Assembly (NCBI RefSeq): GCF_921293095.1
Contig: NC_060251.1
Span: forward strand, 89,762,566-89,826,565
Direction: 5' to 3'
Source: Ischnura elegans
Lineage: Eukaryota; Arthropoda; Insecta; Odonata; Coenagrionidae
DNA length: 64,000 bases
The notes under the pieces were generated by a model, which saw only the letters and a program-made list of their open reading frames with translations, ran no database searches and was not told where the DNA came from. The position numbers and the translations under genes are program-made. Position 1 is the first letter of the stretch. Every line of letters starts with the position of its first letter. Shown piece by piece: positions 22,430 through 33,296 of the stretch.

Positions 22430-23217
22430 AAACCTTAGGGATTAATTAATAATTAATTTGGGATTGGGAGTATGCTCCTGAATACTATAACGAGAAATGT
22501 TATGGAATGAGTTCCAAAACTATTTTTTTATACGATAATAGGGAAATCAGGTGTAGGTAAAGTTAGCATAAAAACCAATTTTGTTTTCCGCGCCCGCAAA
22601 AGTAGTGATACTGATTGCTGCATTTGTTGTGAAGAAGCCTCGTGAACACATTTATTTAGACTTATTGAACTGTATGCCAACTTGGACTGGGTATGGCATG
22701 GATGCTATGGTGAAGGATTGCAAATATTAGTAAAGTAAGAAAGTTTATTTTCCAGATGATTCGTAAAAAAATGAAATCCGGAAATTCAAGAGTGATCGAG
22801 TGGAATTTTTCCATATTGTCACATCACCTTGGAGATGAGGAAGTAGTATTGAAACCTAGGTCGTTTTAAATTTTAACCTCTTCAGACTCATGAGTCTCTG
22901 AGATACTTTATTAGTGCTTCAGGCTCCTTTCTTAACCAGGGTTGATGGAAAAATTACATCACAGTGAATTTTGAAAGAAATATTTATTAAAAAATATTTT
23001 ACGATATGGTACACGTATGTGTACTTTGTGATTTGACGACAATATTTTTATGCACTACAGTAATGCAAAGAAATTATTCTCATCACGAATATTCCATTAT
23101 TATTCATTGTTTTCAATTGATATAATCTTTATAAATATTATATATTAGTTTTAAACAATTGAATGCATAGCTTCATGAAAAAACTTGACGTCACGTTATC
23201 ATCTTGCTTGCCGTTGT
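22430..23217. other. spacer, nothing recognised
   Basis: AT-rich DNA without a supported gene or repeat. Confidence 0.4.
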
Positions 23218-23290
23218 CAGTGGCGTAGCCAAGAATTCCGTTCGGGGTCCAAAACTAGGGGTGAAAATTTTTGAAAAACAGAGTACTAAG
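23218..23290 (+). mobile_element. hAT-like left end (solo)
   Basis: CAGTGGCGTAGCCAAG starts the segment and resembles the left end at 4587. It is followed by a G/C block and TTTTTGAAAAACAG. I could not find the matching right end nearby, so this is a truncated or decayed copy. Confidence 0.5.
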
Positions 23291-24012
23291 TAATGGCGTT
23301 TAAACTCATTTTAACACTTTTCAAACACTTTTTGTGGAGTTGTGTCATCCATCGTGTTTTACGAATGCAAAACAATACAAATGTGGCATTTAGTGGCAGA
23401 ATCGTGTACCACAAGGTACAAAGAAGTGCAGCGGGGAGTTTTAAGCGACAATAATTAACACTTGCAGGATTATAATAATAAAAACGTGCAGGAATCACGG
23501 AAAATTGCAGGTATTTATTTCAATATCGTAAAAACATCATTTTCGAGATTAAAAAAACAATGTAGTAGTCATTCCATTTATTTTCCTTTACGTATCAGAC
23601 CGTGCTTGCAAGTTTTGGATTTCCTGTTTAGACCCAAAATCCCTACCTTAAACCTCTTAACTCTTTCGATAGAACATAAGGCACAAAGCTTCGGATATTT
23701 ATGCGAATGGAGTTTAGGGTTTCGGTAAACAGATACTTGAATTGATAATAGCTGATGACGTTGAGGTCGACTTAAACAACCTTATCGAACAGATGCCTTT
23801 TAATTTATTTGCGAGAAAGTTTTGAAATAAACGCCTCGCTTTGTTTACGGAGATGGAGAGATACCATTATTGCTCGCTTTTCCCTCGGGGTTCCATGCGA
23901 TCCCACGGAATTAGAAAACCGTATCTGTTAAGGGAACAAAACGCAATTAAGCCAGACCAAGTTTTAATCGAGTAGATAGGCGAGACAATGAAAGGAAGGG
24001 ATGCTCTTAATT
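23291..24012. other. spacer, nothing recognised
   Basis: The opposing open frames at 23286-23498 and 23462-23728 show no known motif, and no repeat partner is seen. Confidence 0.35.
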
Positions 24013-25262
24013 AATCAAGTCTGTTTATCACGAAAATGGTAAGTTTTAGGGAGCGCGAATGGTTCTCGTTTATTCTCCAGAGGAATGTTTAACGGATCAT
24101 TCCAGTCAACGGAAGAAATTGTGAGAAATCATTTCAACGCTGATAGCGAATCCCTGGAATATAATTTTCGAATACACCAAACATAGATGAATTTAAGTGT
24201 TCCTATTTTATGTTTAGTTACTTATTTACCCTTCGTCATACCGCTCGTTCAACGATATGTAGGAGTGGACAAGGGTATTGGGTACGTTTATTTGCTTTTG
24301 GTATATATTGTTTCAATAAATGTTCATTACTGATATCATCCATTATTTTTAACCTCGAGACTATTCTTTTTTGAAGTCCGATCTTATTAAGGTAAACGAA
24401 CGATAATTTTATTACTAATACCCAAACCTGGAGGATATGGAAGACTACACCGGTTAAAAATTCAGGTTGAAATACAATAGTTGGCTTCATATCCTCATTG
24501 TCTCTATAAAAAATGTAATATCTTAGAAGTTAAGTGTTAATGCTAATGATTATTACGAGGTATTTTTCTTTTCATTACGGCGTGAAAGCAGAAGCTTTAG
24601 CTCGGCTAAAATTCACGCAGCACAGCTAAAATATTCCAGAATTCATTATTCCTTCCATATTCAAGTCAGTTCATCACGAAAATGGTAGGTTTTAGAGAGC
24701 GCGAATGGATCTCGTTTATTCTCCAGAGGAATTTTTGAAGTATAATTCAGGTCAACGGAAGATATGCGCGAAATAATTTCAACGCTGATCACGAATCGCT
24801 GGAAAAAACAACCAAATATGAGTTCAAGCATTCCTTTATTTTATGGTTAGTTACGTGTTTACCCTTCATCTTACTACCTGGTCATCGACATGTAGGACTA
24901 GATTAGGGTAAAAATTTACTTTTGGTATAAATTCTTTTAATAAATTTCCATTGGTGCTTTCATTAAGTAGTTTTACCCTATTAGCTATTATTATTTTCTA
25001 ATCCAATCAAACAATTATTCTGCTGCTAATACACATACCTAGAGGTTAAGTATCTGTGTCTGGTAAAAATTCAGATTGAAATACAGCAGTCGGCTTAAAA
25101 TTTTCATCATCTCTGTAAAAAAAATATTTTTAAGAAATTAATCTTTTAAGCCGATGAATTTTTCTTAGGATTTTTATTTTCGTTATGGTAATAAAACGGA
25201 TGCTGTAGATCGTCTAAAGTTCACTTAAGGCAACTAAAATAATTCAGAATCACCCATTTCTT
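24013..25262. repeat. tandem duplication, two diverged units of about 645 bp
   Basis: Unit 1 (24013-24658) and unit 2 (24659-25262) share an ordered series of blocks: TCATCACGAAAATGGTA, GAGCGCGAATGG, CGTTTATTCTCCAGAGGAAT, TTTCAACGCTGAT, GTTTACCCTTC, then AAAAATTCAG near the end. The units differ by many substitutions and small indels, so the duplication is old. It is non-coding. Confidence 0.75.
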
Positions 25263-25985
25263 ATTTAATTACTTGTGTTATTAATTTTTAGTGATGTTAA
25301 AACTTTATTCGACACTATTATAGCGGACTCCTGGATATAATGAAAGGGAACCGGCCTCATTGTGAACTGAAAAGGTAAGTCCAGTTTGGGTGAGAGAAGA
25401 CCGGAATGATTTGCAAAATACGCCATGTAAACCTATCTTAGCCATTATTAACCCAGAGGTGCTCATGAAAGGAATTATATTTCAAAACTTGTCATTTTAA
25501 AAATGTAAAAATTTTATATTCAATCGTAATTATTGTGGCAGCTACGTATTTTGCCATTAAACTTTAGAGAACAAAAGAACACGTAGTTTAAATCTTTCCT
25601 GAATAGAGCTGAAAATGCATGCATTTTTATGTGGATTAGACGCAACACTGGGTTATTAATCAGACATTATTAGACTAATAAAAATTTCCTTAGCTTAATA
25701 TTGGGTAGGATTATGAGAAACAGTCTTGGTATGTATATCGATACCACACAAAGTATGGAGGATATTTTCCTTTCATTCTGCTATCAATCAACGTCGGTAT
25801 GAGATATAATTACTGAAGCTGTTTCCCAATATGTTGAATTGGGAGCAAAAAGCCACGCATAATAAGCTAAAGTTACATTTAGCTCCTGATTTTTCAACTT
25901 TAGCAATTTCAAAATTCCGTTACTTAGTTACTACAAAGCCTTTATTCTTTTACTTAATCCCTCTCCCTCATTAAAATATTCAATT
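25263..25985. other. spacer, nothing recognised
   Basis: AT-rich, with no supported gene or repeat. Confidence 0.4.
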
Positions 25986-26034
25986 CTGTTCAATTGAAAA
26001 GTGACAACTTTCCATTGAACAAATAGACACTCAA

Positions 26035-26424
26035 TTGAATTCCAAATCAAACAGACTTCTGTACACAAAAATAAAATCAGAAACCCCAAAAAAACTAAAA
26101 AGTAACATAATATACCACATACCATGCCTCGATTGTAATAGTTGTTACATTGGTCAAACTTCTCAATATTTAAAAAACCGAATATCCCAGCACAAATCAT
26201 CAATAAAAAATAAAATCACTCTTTCTGCTCTTGCAAATCACAGTCTAGACTATAACCATCATTTTGATTTCGAGAACACCAAAATTTTAGACATAGAAAC
26301 CAATTTTAAGAAAAGATTATTTAAAGAAATGGTTTACATATCAAAATCAAATAACAGTTGCAATAAAAGATCAGACATCGAACACCTAAGCAAAATTTAT
26401 TATTATTTAATTCATCGAAATTAA
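26035..26424 (+). pseudogene. Penelope-like GIY-YIG endonuclease domain fragment
   Basis: The open frame of about 130 codons ends at a TAA (26422-26424). Near residues 26-40 it reads I-I-Y-H-I-P-C-L-D-C followed by S-C-Y-I-G-Q-T and R-I-S-Q-H-K. This is the C-x-x-C-x(n)-Y-I-G-Q-T-x-R pattern typical of Penelope endonucleases (the GIY motif replaced by I-Y-H / Y-I-G). An A-N-H-S block and a K-I-L-D motif follow in the usual order. No in-frame stop interrupts the domain, but the RT part is absent, so it is a fragment of an element ORF and not a host gene. The first ATG is inside the element ORF and is not a real start. Confidence 0.82.
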
Positions 26425-26657
26425 AATTGTTTATTATAATTTAGATACCATTTGTTAACAAATGAATCAATATTTATAAGTAACCATGATTATCCTTGTA
26501 ACGAAACTTTTCTATCACAGGTATGTTGTTTAATTCTATACACAATTTTTAATTTACCAATGAATTTGTACTGCACAATTGTATTCAAATTTTTGTAACC
26601 ACTTAATTAATTTATTTTCTTTATTTTCTTTGTAAACATTCATTATAATTAAGAGCC

Positions 26658-26702
26658 CTGAGGAAGGAGAATAAATCTCCGAAACGTTGGCCAAATGTGA
26701 GT
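26658..26702 (+). ncRNA. hammerhead-ribozyme-like core in Penelope 3' region
   Basis: CTGAGGA is followed by a hairpin (GGAGA / loop ATAAA / TCTCC) and then GAAAC. This matches the C-U-G-A-N-G-A / stem II / G-A-A-A order of a hammerhead. ACGTT...AATGT can form a stem III after it. Penelope-like elements are known to carry hammerhead motifs in their terminal repeats. Here one unpaired A sits between CTGAGGA and stem II, and the base after the stem III partner is G, where a cleaving hammerhead needs A, C or U, so activity is doubtful. Confidence 0.45.
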
Positions 26703-26844
26703 TTAATTTATCATGACCTATACTCCAAGGAAAAAAAAAATTGTTGTTATAATAAGGAAGGTCAGGAGAAGAAACTTTATTCATTACAAAATAGTATGAA
26801 GGTTAATAAAATATACCTCAGAAGGCCGTAAAACTCACCATTTT

Positions 26845-26980
26845 GAAATATTTTTTTTTCTGGGGGAGGGCCTCTGCACCTCCCGTTTACCCTAGCGGGT
26901 ATACCACACCCCCAGAACCCCCCCATTATTAGTTCCGTCTAAAACTCCCCCTAGCCTCTTAATTCCTAGCTGCGCCCCTG
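26845..26980 (-). mobile_element. hAT-like terminal fragment
   Basis: On the complement, the right edge reads CAGGGGCGCAGCTAGGAAT, close to the CAGTGGCGTAGCYAGG ends elsewhere in the window. C-runs and G-runs lie just inside. A partner end was not found. Confidence 0.5.
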
Positions 26981-27129
26981 CTCCCAATTGCATTGAACAT
27001 CCCTCTCTATTTCGTAATAACGCCTGTTTTCTTTCTTTCAATGAATATTCGCCTCGTTTCCCACCTCATCCTTGCCTTCCTAGCATTCTGCCCCGCAACA
27101 CAGTTTTTTAACGTCCCCCTAGTAGCACA

Positions 27130-27445
27130 AGAAATGTTGAGCATATGCTCAGATTATGTCAGGGAAATATGTTTTGCACACAACATTAGCATATGCTGAA
27201 AATATGTTCAGCAGATGTTTAAAACCACATGTTTTCAACATATGCTCGAAATATTTCCAGCATATGTTCAGACGATGTGTTGAGCATATTTTCATAGAAA
27301 TATGCTGCACATGTGTTCAACAAAATATGTTGAGCATATATACGTAGACATATGCTCCACATGTGTTCAACGAAATATGTTGAGCATATATACGTAGACA
27401 TATGCTCCACATGTGTTCAACGAAATATGTTGATCATATTTTCAA
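27130..27445. repeat. left subterminal CATATG palindrome array with a 50-bp direct repeat
   Basis: Repeated words TGTTGAGCATATGCTCA, AACATATGCT and CATATGCTCCACATGTGTTC alternate in both orientations. A 50-bp unit is perfectly tandem at 27311-27360 and 27361-27410 apart from one base, with a partial third unit. CATATG recurs about every 15-30 bp. Confidence 0.85.
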
Positions 27446-30111
27446 GAAAATATCTATGCGTTCTGAGAAATATTTCGTCGACAAATCAGCGATCAGGATT
27501 CGAATACTGCATGCTAGTTTTATAATTAATGTAAAGGAATATATCTAATTCTAGTTTATTCTAATTCAAGTATATCAATTCATAATTTTAACCAAGGCCC
27601 TGATTTTAACACTTTAAAAATAATTGAAGAGCGAGACGCATGCGTCGACGTTGTTGTGTGTGTTCATGTTGCTATGATTTCATTGCTCAAATCGCACGTT
27701 GTTTACGTTACTTTATACAAGAGGAGAGAGCCCAGTTACCTCGGAATCATCTAGAAGCATGAAATGTAAGTACATTGGTAGATATATATATGAAATTACT
27801 ATTTTACAATTAGTACTAACTGTTCTTGTGTGATATCGTAAAAGTTCTCAATCGCTGTTTATGAACTGAATTGTGGTCGTAAATGCCGTATTAAGTTATT
27901 CCTGCCCAATGTAAATACTTGGATCGAATATGATGCATGTAACCGAGTGAGTGCGAAAATGTTCGATCAAAATCAATCATAGCCACAATGAAATGTGAAG
28001 GAAGTAATAAATTCTTGGTCAAGGATTAGAGCCTGTTCTAATTTCGTTTGTGAATCTATTCATAAACTCTTTTTTTGTTCATGCTAATATCGTAACAAGG
28101 CCATAAAATTATGATAACAGCACCATTTCATGAATGCTAAACTAATCGCTGGATGATGAATTAGCCCTCTCTTTCATGGTATCATTTTGAGGCATAATTA
28201 ACTAATTTGTAACCAAGTATCATTAACGAACTTATTTTGTGAATAACTGTCGCAGCGAAGTGCTAACAGTAAATATGAGTAGTCTCGACTAGGAATCATG
28301 TTAACACAGTTGCACTCTGATATGAGGGAACGAAACAAAGAATTGGCATGGGTAACCCATGGGGATGGCTCAAAAGGAGTGCATGATACGTACTATCGTT
28401 AGTTTTTCCATCAGATTACTAAAAATTTACTTTAGCACTTAGGCGATTCACTCAGAAGTAAGGGGACAAAAATAATCGAGTTTATTTGCAGTATCTACAG
28501 TATTCCTGTGGTTCGTGCCTCAAATACTAGCCAAATCTGGCATATATATTGCTTGGGTTTCACGGATTTCAAGACATACACCATATGCGCATTGGTATTT
28601 ATAATTTCATGGACAATTGGAGACCAAAGTCACATAATGTGTATCTTAAGCGATTTTTTATGGAATATAAGGCTCCACATTATAGTGGAATTAAATTTAA
28701 TGTTGTCAATTGAACCGTTTGTTCTGTTAAACATGATACTCTCAGGTTCATCATAATTTTCTTGCTTTCCATATTTCATTACATATTTTAAGCAATGCAA
28801 AATCTGTTAATGAGAAATGTCTGTTTAGTCATGCAAAAAAATGACATTTTTATTTTTTGAAGAACTTCACCCTCTTGCATGGAAATGAATCGGTGTCTTA
28901 AAATGTTCATGACCTCACTAATCTATTAGTATTATCTTCATCTAGCTCTCAATAATTGTATTATGTTGATGGACTTACATGGAAATGTATTGTAGGATTA
29001 TTGATATTTAAGACCAATGTATATATACACTAGCTGACATGAATAACTTTTACATTACATATTGTGTGAACTTATGATGCAATACTTCCCTTACTGCACT
29101 ACTTCCTCTCCTTAGTCTGTCTCATGCAAATTTTAAATTTTGCAACTTAATGTTAATTTACCATTCATGAAAGATGTCAATATTCACCATTTTCAGGTTA
29201 AAGAAGTAATAATTTTTTGCTGTTTAGTGCTTGTTTAGTGGATAAATATTGATTTCTGTTTATTTTAATCTACAGATGCTCTCCACTCTTGTCTTATGTT
29301 TAGCAGTGCTGATAAATGTGCCTTTCTTGAGTTAACGTGGCTACGATGGTCGTGCTGCCTGAAGAAGACTGAGAGAAATCAAGGAAAAGAATAGGATTGA
29401 AATATTTGTTGATAATGTTAAATGCTTATGTTTTTTATTAGAATAAATCTACTTCATTATCAAATTGCAGAACTATGTCATACTTGATTCTCCTATTATA
29501 TCCTATGTAATCCATTATCTACCAATTGATTACATATTCCGTAGGAGCTCCATCAAAGGATAAAGTGGCAGTAGACTTTAATAATTACAAATAATTTGGG
29601 CTAAAGCATCATAGTGGCTCATGATACCACCTATGTATCAATATTCTTATTAATGTTACTAAAACATGCCTTAGCCCTTTTCCTTGTTCGTTCAATCTTT
29701 CGTACGTTGTAATCTAGCAGTGTGGAGTGTAATGCTTTCAGATGCACATGTGCAGTGGAGCTGGTGAGAGCTGTACGATGACAGGGCTAAAGAGGATGTT
29801 GAAGGGTTAGACAACATGATAATCAGTACCATCAATGCTTTATTCTGTCGAATGCTTATCATTTATAAATTTTAAATTAACATTGGCGATTTCAAATCCT
29901 TGACCAAATTTAGTTGTATTAATGATTAAACATTTTCAATTTAAAGTGCTAATCTGATAACTTGAGTGAATGCAATGTGTAGGTCTGACATCATGCCCTA
30001 AGTCCACAGTGAAAGGCAGGAGTGGTAAAAAGGAGAGAATTTGTGCATCTATAGGTATTGCAAGGTTGTAAGGGAATACTTTTCATAAGGGGGATAAATG
30101 GATGCAACCTC

Positions 30112-30312
30112 ACCCTAGTGAAAATCTCCATAGGATTTCTTTTTCCTTTAGTAATTTGACAATGGGAAATGATTGTTCCTATAGGAAAAGTTTAGGTTCC
30201 TATGGGAAAATAAAATTTTCCTGTAGGAACATAAAAATTTCCTATAGAAACAAATGTTTCCCATTGTCAAATTACTATTGGAAAAAAATCCTGTAGATAT
30301 TTTCACTAGGGT
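30112..30312. mobile_element. 201-bp palindromic MITE, ends ACCCTAGTGAAAAT
   Basis: Inverted arms of about 58 bp start ACCCTAGTGAAAAT and contain GTAATTTGACAATGGGAAA. The loop is a series of TTCCTATAGGAA-like palindromes. It lies directly beside the right subterminal array of the 3.5-kb unit and shares the first seven bases CCCTAGT with that unit's ends, so the two may use related transposases. No target duplication could be fixed. Confidence 0.75.
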
Positions 30313-30625
30313 ATGCTGAGCATATTTTGGGAGAATGATGGGCATATGTTAAAAACATATGTTGGGCATAATTGGAAACCATGCTGAGCATATGTTAAAA
30401 ACATATGTTGAGCATAAGTGGGTAATATGCTGAGCATATGTTAAAAACATATGTTGAGCATGTGTGGAAAACATTCTGAGCATATGTTGAAAACTTGTGT
30501 TGAACATATGTTGAGCATATGCCTTGCCGGACATTTACATATGCTCAGCATGTGCTCAAATTGTGTTGAACACATCTTACATATGTGTTGAAAATGCCCT
30601 GAGCATACTCTGAACACAAATTGTG
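30313..30625. repeat. right subterminal CATATG palindrome array
   Basis: Tandem and inverted copies of TGAGCATATGTTAAAAACATATGTTGAGCATA-like units lie here in the reverse order to the left array. They end in TGCTCAGGGCATT-type words next to the right terminus. Confidence 0.85.
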
Positions 30626-30959
30626 CTACTAGGGCCTGTTCACAGTATACAACCCATACTTTTTGTCTCCTACATACACGCTCTCACCAATAATGATAAC
30701 TTAATGGGAAAATACAGGAATTTGTGAAACTACTTTTTAAAAAAATTATCGAAATAAGCGATGCATGAAGCGTTTCATCGATGGATAAATCAAATTGTCT
30801 GCAATTATTGTAATAAACTTCGCCCATTTATGCGTTCTACTATCAGTGAATTGAATATCACCATTGCACTCGGTACTGATGGCTATACGGAAGTGCTTAC
30901 TGCAAATGGGCACTTGACGCTAATAGCTCCTAATAAGCCGAATCGCACGTGCTAGGGAA

Positions 30960-31520
30960 TGTGCTGTCACCTTTTCGGAGAGCGTAAACATGTCATTAGC
31001 AGAACGATACGACGATACCGCGCCGTTCACAATCAGTTTGACATCACCGTGGTGGGGATGGAGCTTATGCTATCCGTCACGTAGTACCTCTGTCACCCGT
31101 TTGGTACCGCAGTATGTGGCGCTGTCTCGGAGCCGTATCGAAGCACCATCTCGGCGGCGTGTTCCCGAACTGTCAGCCTCCGACTCCCTCCCAATACGAA
31201 GGGTACGGAGTTGTGAATTGCCTGGCAGATGAGATCCTTACGGAGGGGAAGGGTAGCGGAGGGGAAAATTACGTGAGGGGAAGTTGCGATCCCTTTAAAA
31301 GGGACTTTTCCGAAAGATATGATGCGGAGCTCCGCGCCAGCAGGGAGCACTTGTCTTCCAGTCCGTGTGAGGGATAGGTCGGTGCGACGTGAGAGTGCTG
31401 GACCGCGTTGTTTACGTTTATCGCGTGTGTTTTCGGATACCGGCATGTTGACAGCGAGTGTTGCCGGCGTATCTCCGCTTCACATCGTGTTTCGAGTGTT
31501 ACGTGAATAGACTCTTATCG
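30960..31520. promoter_or_regulatory. GC/CpG-rich island, possible promoter or non-coding first exon
   Basis: Within an AT-rich window this stretch is clearly GC-rich and full of CpG. It has open frames on both strands (31093-31446, 31114-31377) that match nothing I know. CCCTTTAAAAGGG (31290-31302) is a perfect palindrome. Retained CpG in an otherwise CpG-poor region suggests an unmethylated promoter or 5' exon, possibly of the gene whose first coding exon is at 33012. This is inference. Confidence 0.35.
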
Positions 31521-32740
31521 TGGAAAAGTAATTAGCTTCGAAGAATAAATGGACATTATCATCTACGTACTAGTCGACGGTCCTACCTTTTCAAACCAAA
31601 TTTTCTGCAGCGGTGCTACATACTTCAACCGTACCTCAACATCGCATTCGCTGAGAGAAGGAACTGTGATTTTATCTGAGAAATCAACGCTTATTTGTGG
31701 TGACAGTGACGGTAAACACTATCCATCGAGAGTTCCTATTCCCGTAAATTGTTGTTAAATATTTCATGAAAGGGAGAAGATAGAGCGTGTAGAATTAAAG
31801 AATAGAATTTATTTCTATTCACTGAAGTTTATTAAGCGGGTAACTTTTCAAAATAATTGACTTCGTATGCAGCGTGACCAACTTCTTGACACTTGTTGGA
31901 TCACATTGCCGTCATCACTATATGTCAGCTAATGATAGATGTGCTATGAATTTCAAGCTTTATTTATTACAAACTTTAACTTACTGACAAAAATACGGGT
32001 GTGTGAAAAGACGCATTTATTGTTCTGATTGAAACTCATCAAAAAAAGATGTATTGACAGGTCTCTCGTAAACTCTGTGGTCTTGCACAAACTGAATTTT
32101 CAATTTCAAGAAAGTGGGTAAAATATTTCCTCTTCAACGTGGAAATACTTATATCAATAGAATTTCCTTTTCCTCGTTAGAAGCGAAGTCATGCGGTCCC
32201 TGTTTCACCGGTCGACTCGCCATCCGATCGCCGGCAGACGATGAGGTCTTCAACCGGCACTTTTGAACTCACTTCCGCGGCAAACACGCAGTGATCTCAT
32301 GAATTTCACCCATCAAAGAAACAATTACGAATTCTTATGGACTGGGAAATCCTCTAAAAATATATTTTGTGACACATGCGTGAAAATTTATTGATTTTTA
32401 GATGGATTAGCGTATATAGTAAAAGAGGTACGATTATTTATATCGGGAAATAGGCGTTTTATGAGGCTTTATATCAAATAATTCCTGGAAATATAGGTTG
32501 ATATTGTGTCCAATCTCAGCTTGAGTATCCATTGTGAAAAAAGAACATTGAAAAGAAACAGTCAGAGTGAACACTTAAGAAACTAGGGACTAAGTTACGA
32601 AGGGACACTAATACTACCACTGGAGACTGTTTTTACCGTGTGTTCTGTGAATAGGACAGTTTGGGAACGGAATAATTGGCGCTTCCCCATAAAAACGTAA
32701 ACTGTGACGCATCCTGTGTTCCCTGTGACAAATTGAGTTC
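31521..32740. other. spacer, nothing recognised
   Basis: Mostly AT-rich, with a short GC patch at 32190-32290. No gene or repeat could be supported. Confidence 0.35.
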
Positions 32741-33011
32741 ATCCACTACCCTCTCATACATCCCTTGGGTATTTTATCCCGAGGGGTTTTAAGAGCTCGC
32801 TCGCCTCCCGTTCAGATTTCCCTGGACGAAACTTCAACGCTTACAACCCCGCGACGAATTGTGTGTGCCTTTTGTGTCGGTTATTGTTCACGCAAGGGCG
32901 AAATCGCCCAGCAGGTATAAAGAGGTTCGTTCCGGGAGGGGCCCTAAAATGGACCGGAGCCTTTTCTGAGGGCAATATTAGGACCACGTGGCAAGAATCG
33001 CCCACGCACAG
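32741..33011 (+). promoter_or_regulatory. possible core promoter and 5' UTR upstream of the signal-peptide exon
   Basis: The stretch is GC-rich, with a TATAAAGA box at 32916-32923 and a TTCAGATT initiator-like word at 32811. A six-codon upstream ORF (ATG 32949) would precede the main start if transcription begins near 32946. It adjoins the secreted-protein exon. Confidence 0.3.
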
Positions 33012-33254
33012 ATGGCCGGGAAGATGGCATACCAGAAGCACCGGCCCATTTTCTTGCTGGCCCACCTCATCTTCTTTTTCGGGCCCTTTTCTTTGGGTCT
33101 ACCGGCGGCCGAAGCAGCCCTCGCGGCCACCAGGAGACTGCAGCAGCCTCCGCAGACGTCCGACGCCTTGTCGCCGAGGGATGGGTCAGTGGAGGAGGCG
33201 GCCAGGTCGTCTCCCTTGAGGGTGGCCCAGTGCAGGGCCCGATGCTTACAAAGG
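33012..33254 (+). CDS. first coding exon of a secreted protein (signal peptide; possibly anosmin-like)
   Basis: 81 codons run from ATG 33012 (or the better-context ATG at 33024) to a GTCAGT donor at 33255. The protein has a short basic start (K-M-A-Y-Q-K-H-R-P) and a hydrophobic core of about 18 residues (I-F-L-L-A-H-L-I-F-F-F-G-P-F). A likely cleavage site follows A-A-E-A, then comes a low-complexity stretch. It ends V-A-Q-C-R-A-R-C-L-Q-R. This last block resembles the R-x-R-C-x-x-R-C-L that opens the cysteine-rich domain of anosmin-1 (KAL1), but the match is only a few residues. The codon choice is GC-rich, unlike the surroundings, which supports real coding. I found no downstream exon, so the following intron would exceed 30 kb. 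Confidence 0.5.
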
Positions 33255-33296
33255 GTCAGTTTTGCTCATTTCCTCTGTCCGGAATGTGTTTTTCTG

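Larger units (their letters stand above)
25990..26740 (+). mobile_element. 5'-truncated Penelope-like element
   Basis: The segment contains the C-terminal GIY-YIG endonuclease portion of a Penelope-like element, then a 3' region of about 230 bp with a hammerhead-like core (26658-26685). No reverse transcriptase is present, so the copy is truncated at about 25990. Penelope-like elements are retroelements whose RT is fused to a GIY-YIG nuclease, and 5' truncation is common among them. The exact 3' boundary, near 26740 (A-rich run), is uncertain. Confidence 0.75.
27117..30634. mobile_element. 3.5-kb unit with inverted ends CCCTAGTAGCACAA and palindromic subterminal arrays
   Basis: The left end is CCCTAGTAGCACAAGAAATG. 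The complement of the right end is CCCTAGTAGCACAATTTGTG. Similarity continues for about 38 bp, through TATGCTCAG. Inside each end lie several hundred bases of repeated CATATGCTCAACATATG-type palindromes (27130-27445 and 30313-30625). The interior (27446-30111) has no recognisable protein. This is the layout of a non-autonomous DNA transposon with transposase-binding repeats. A target duplication is not clear: only CC is shared by both flanks. I cannot assign a superfamily. Confidence 0.65.

Noticed and set aside
27130-27445. CRISPR-like array
   Set aside because: The repeats are palindromic, overlapping and in both orientations, without unique spacers of constant length, in a eukaryotic genome.
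31093-31446. Minus-strand protein of 117 codons
   Set aside because: It overlaps other open frames on the opposite strand in a CpG-rich segment where stops are rare. No motif or splice context supports it.
32841-33065. Minus-strand open frame opposite the signal-peptide exon
   Set aside because: GC-rich shadow of the plus-strand exon. The plus strand has the signal peptide and splice donor.
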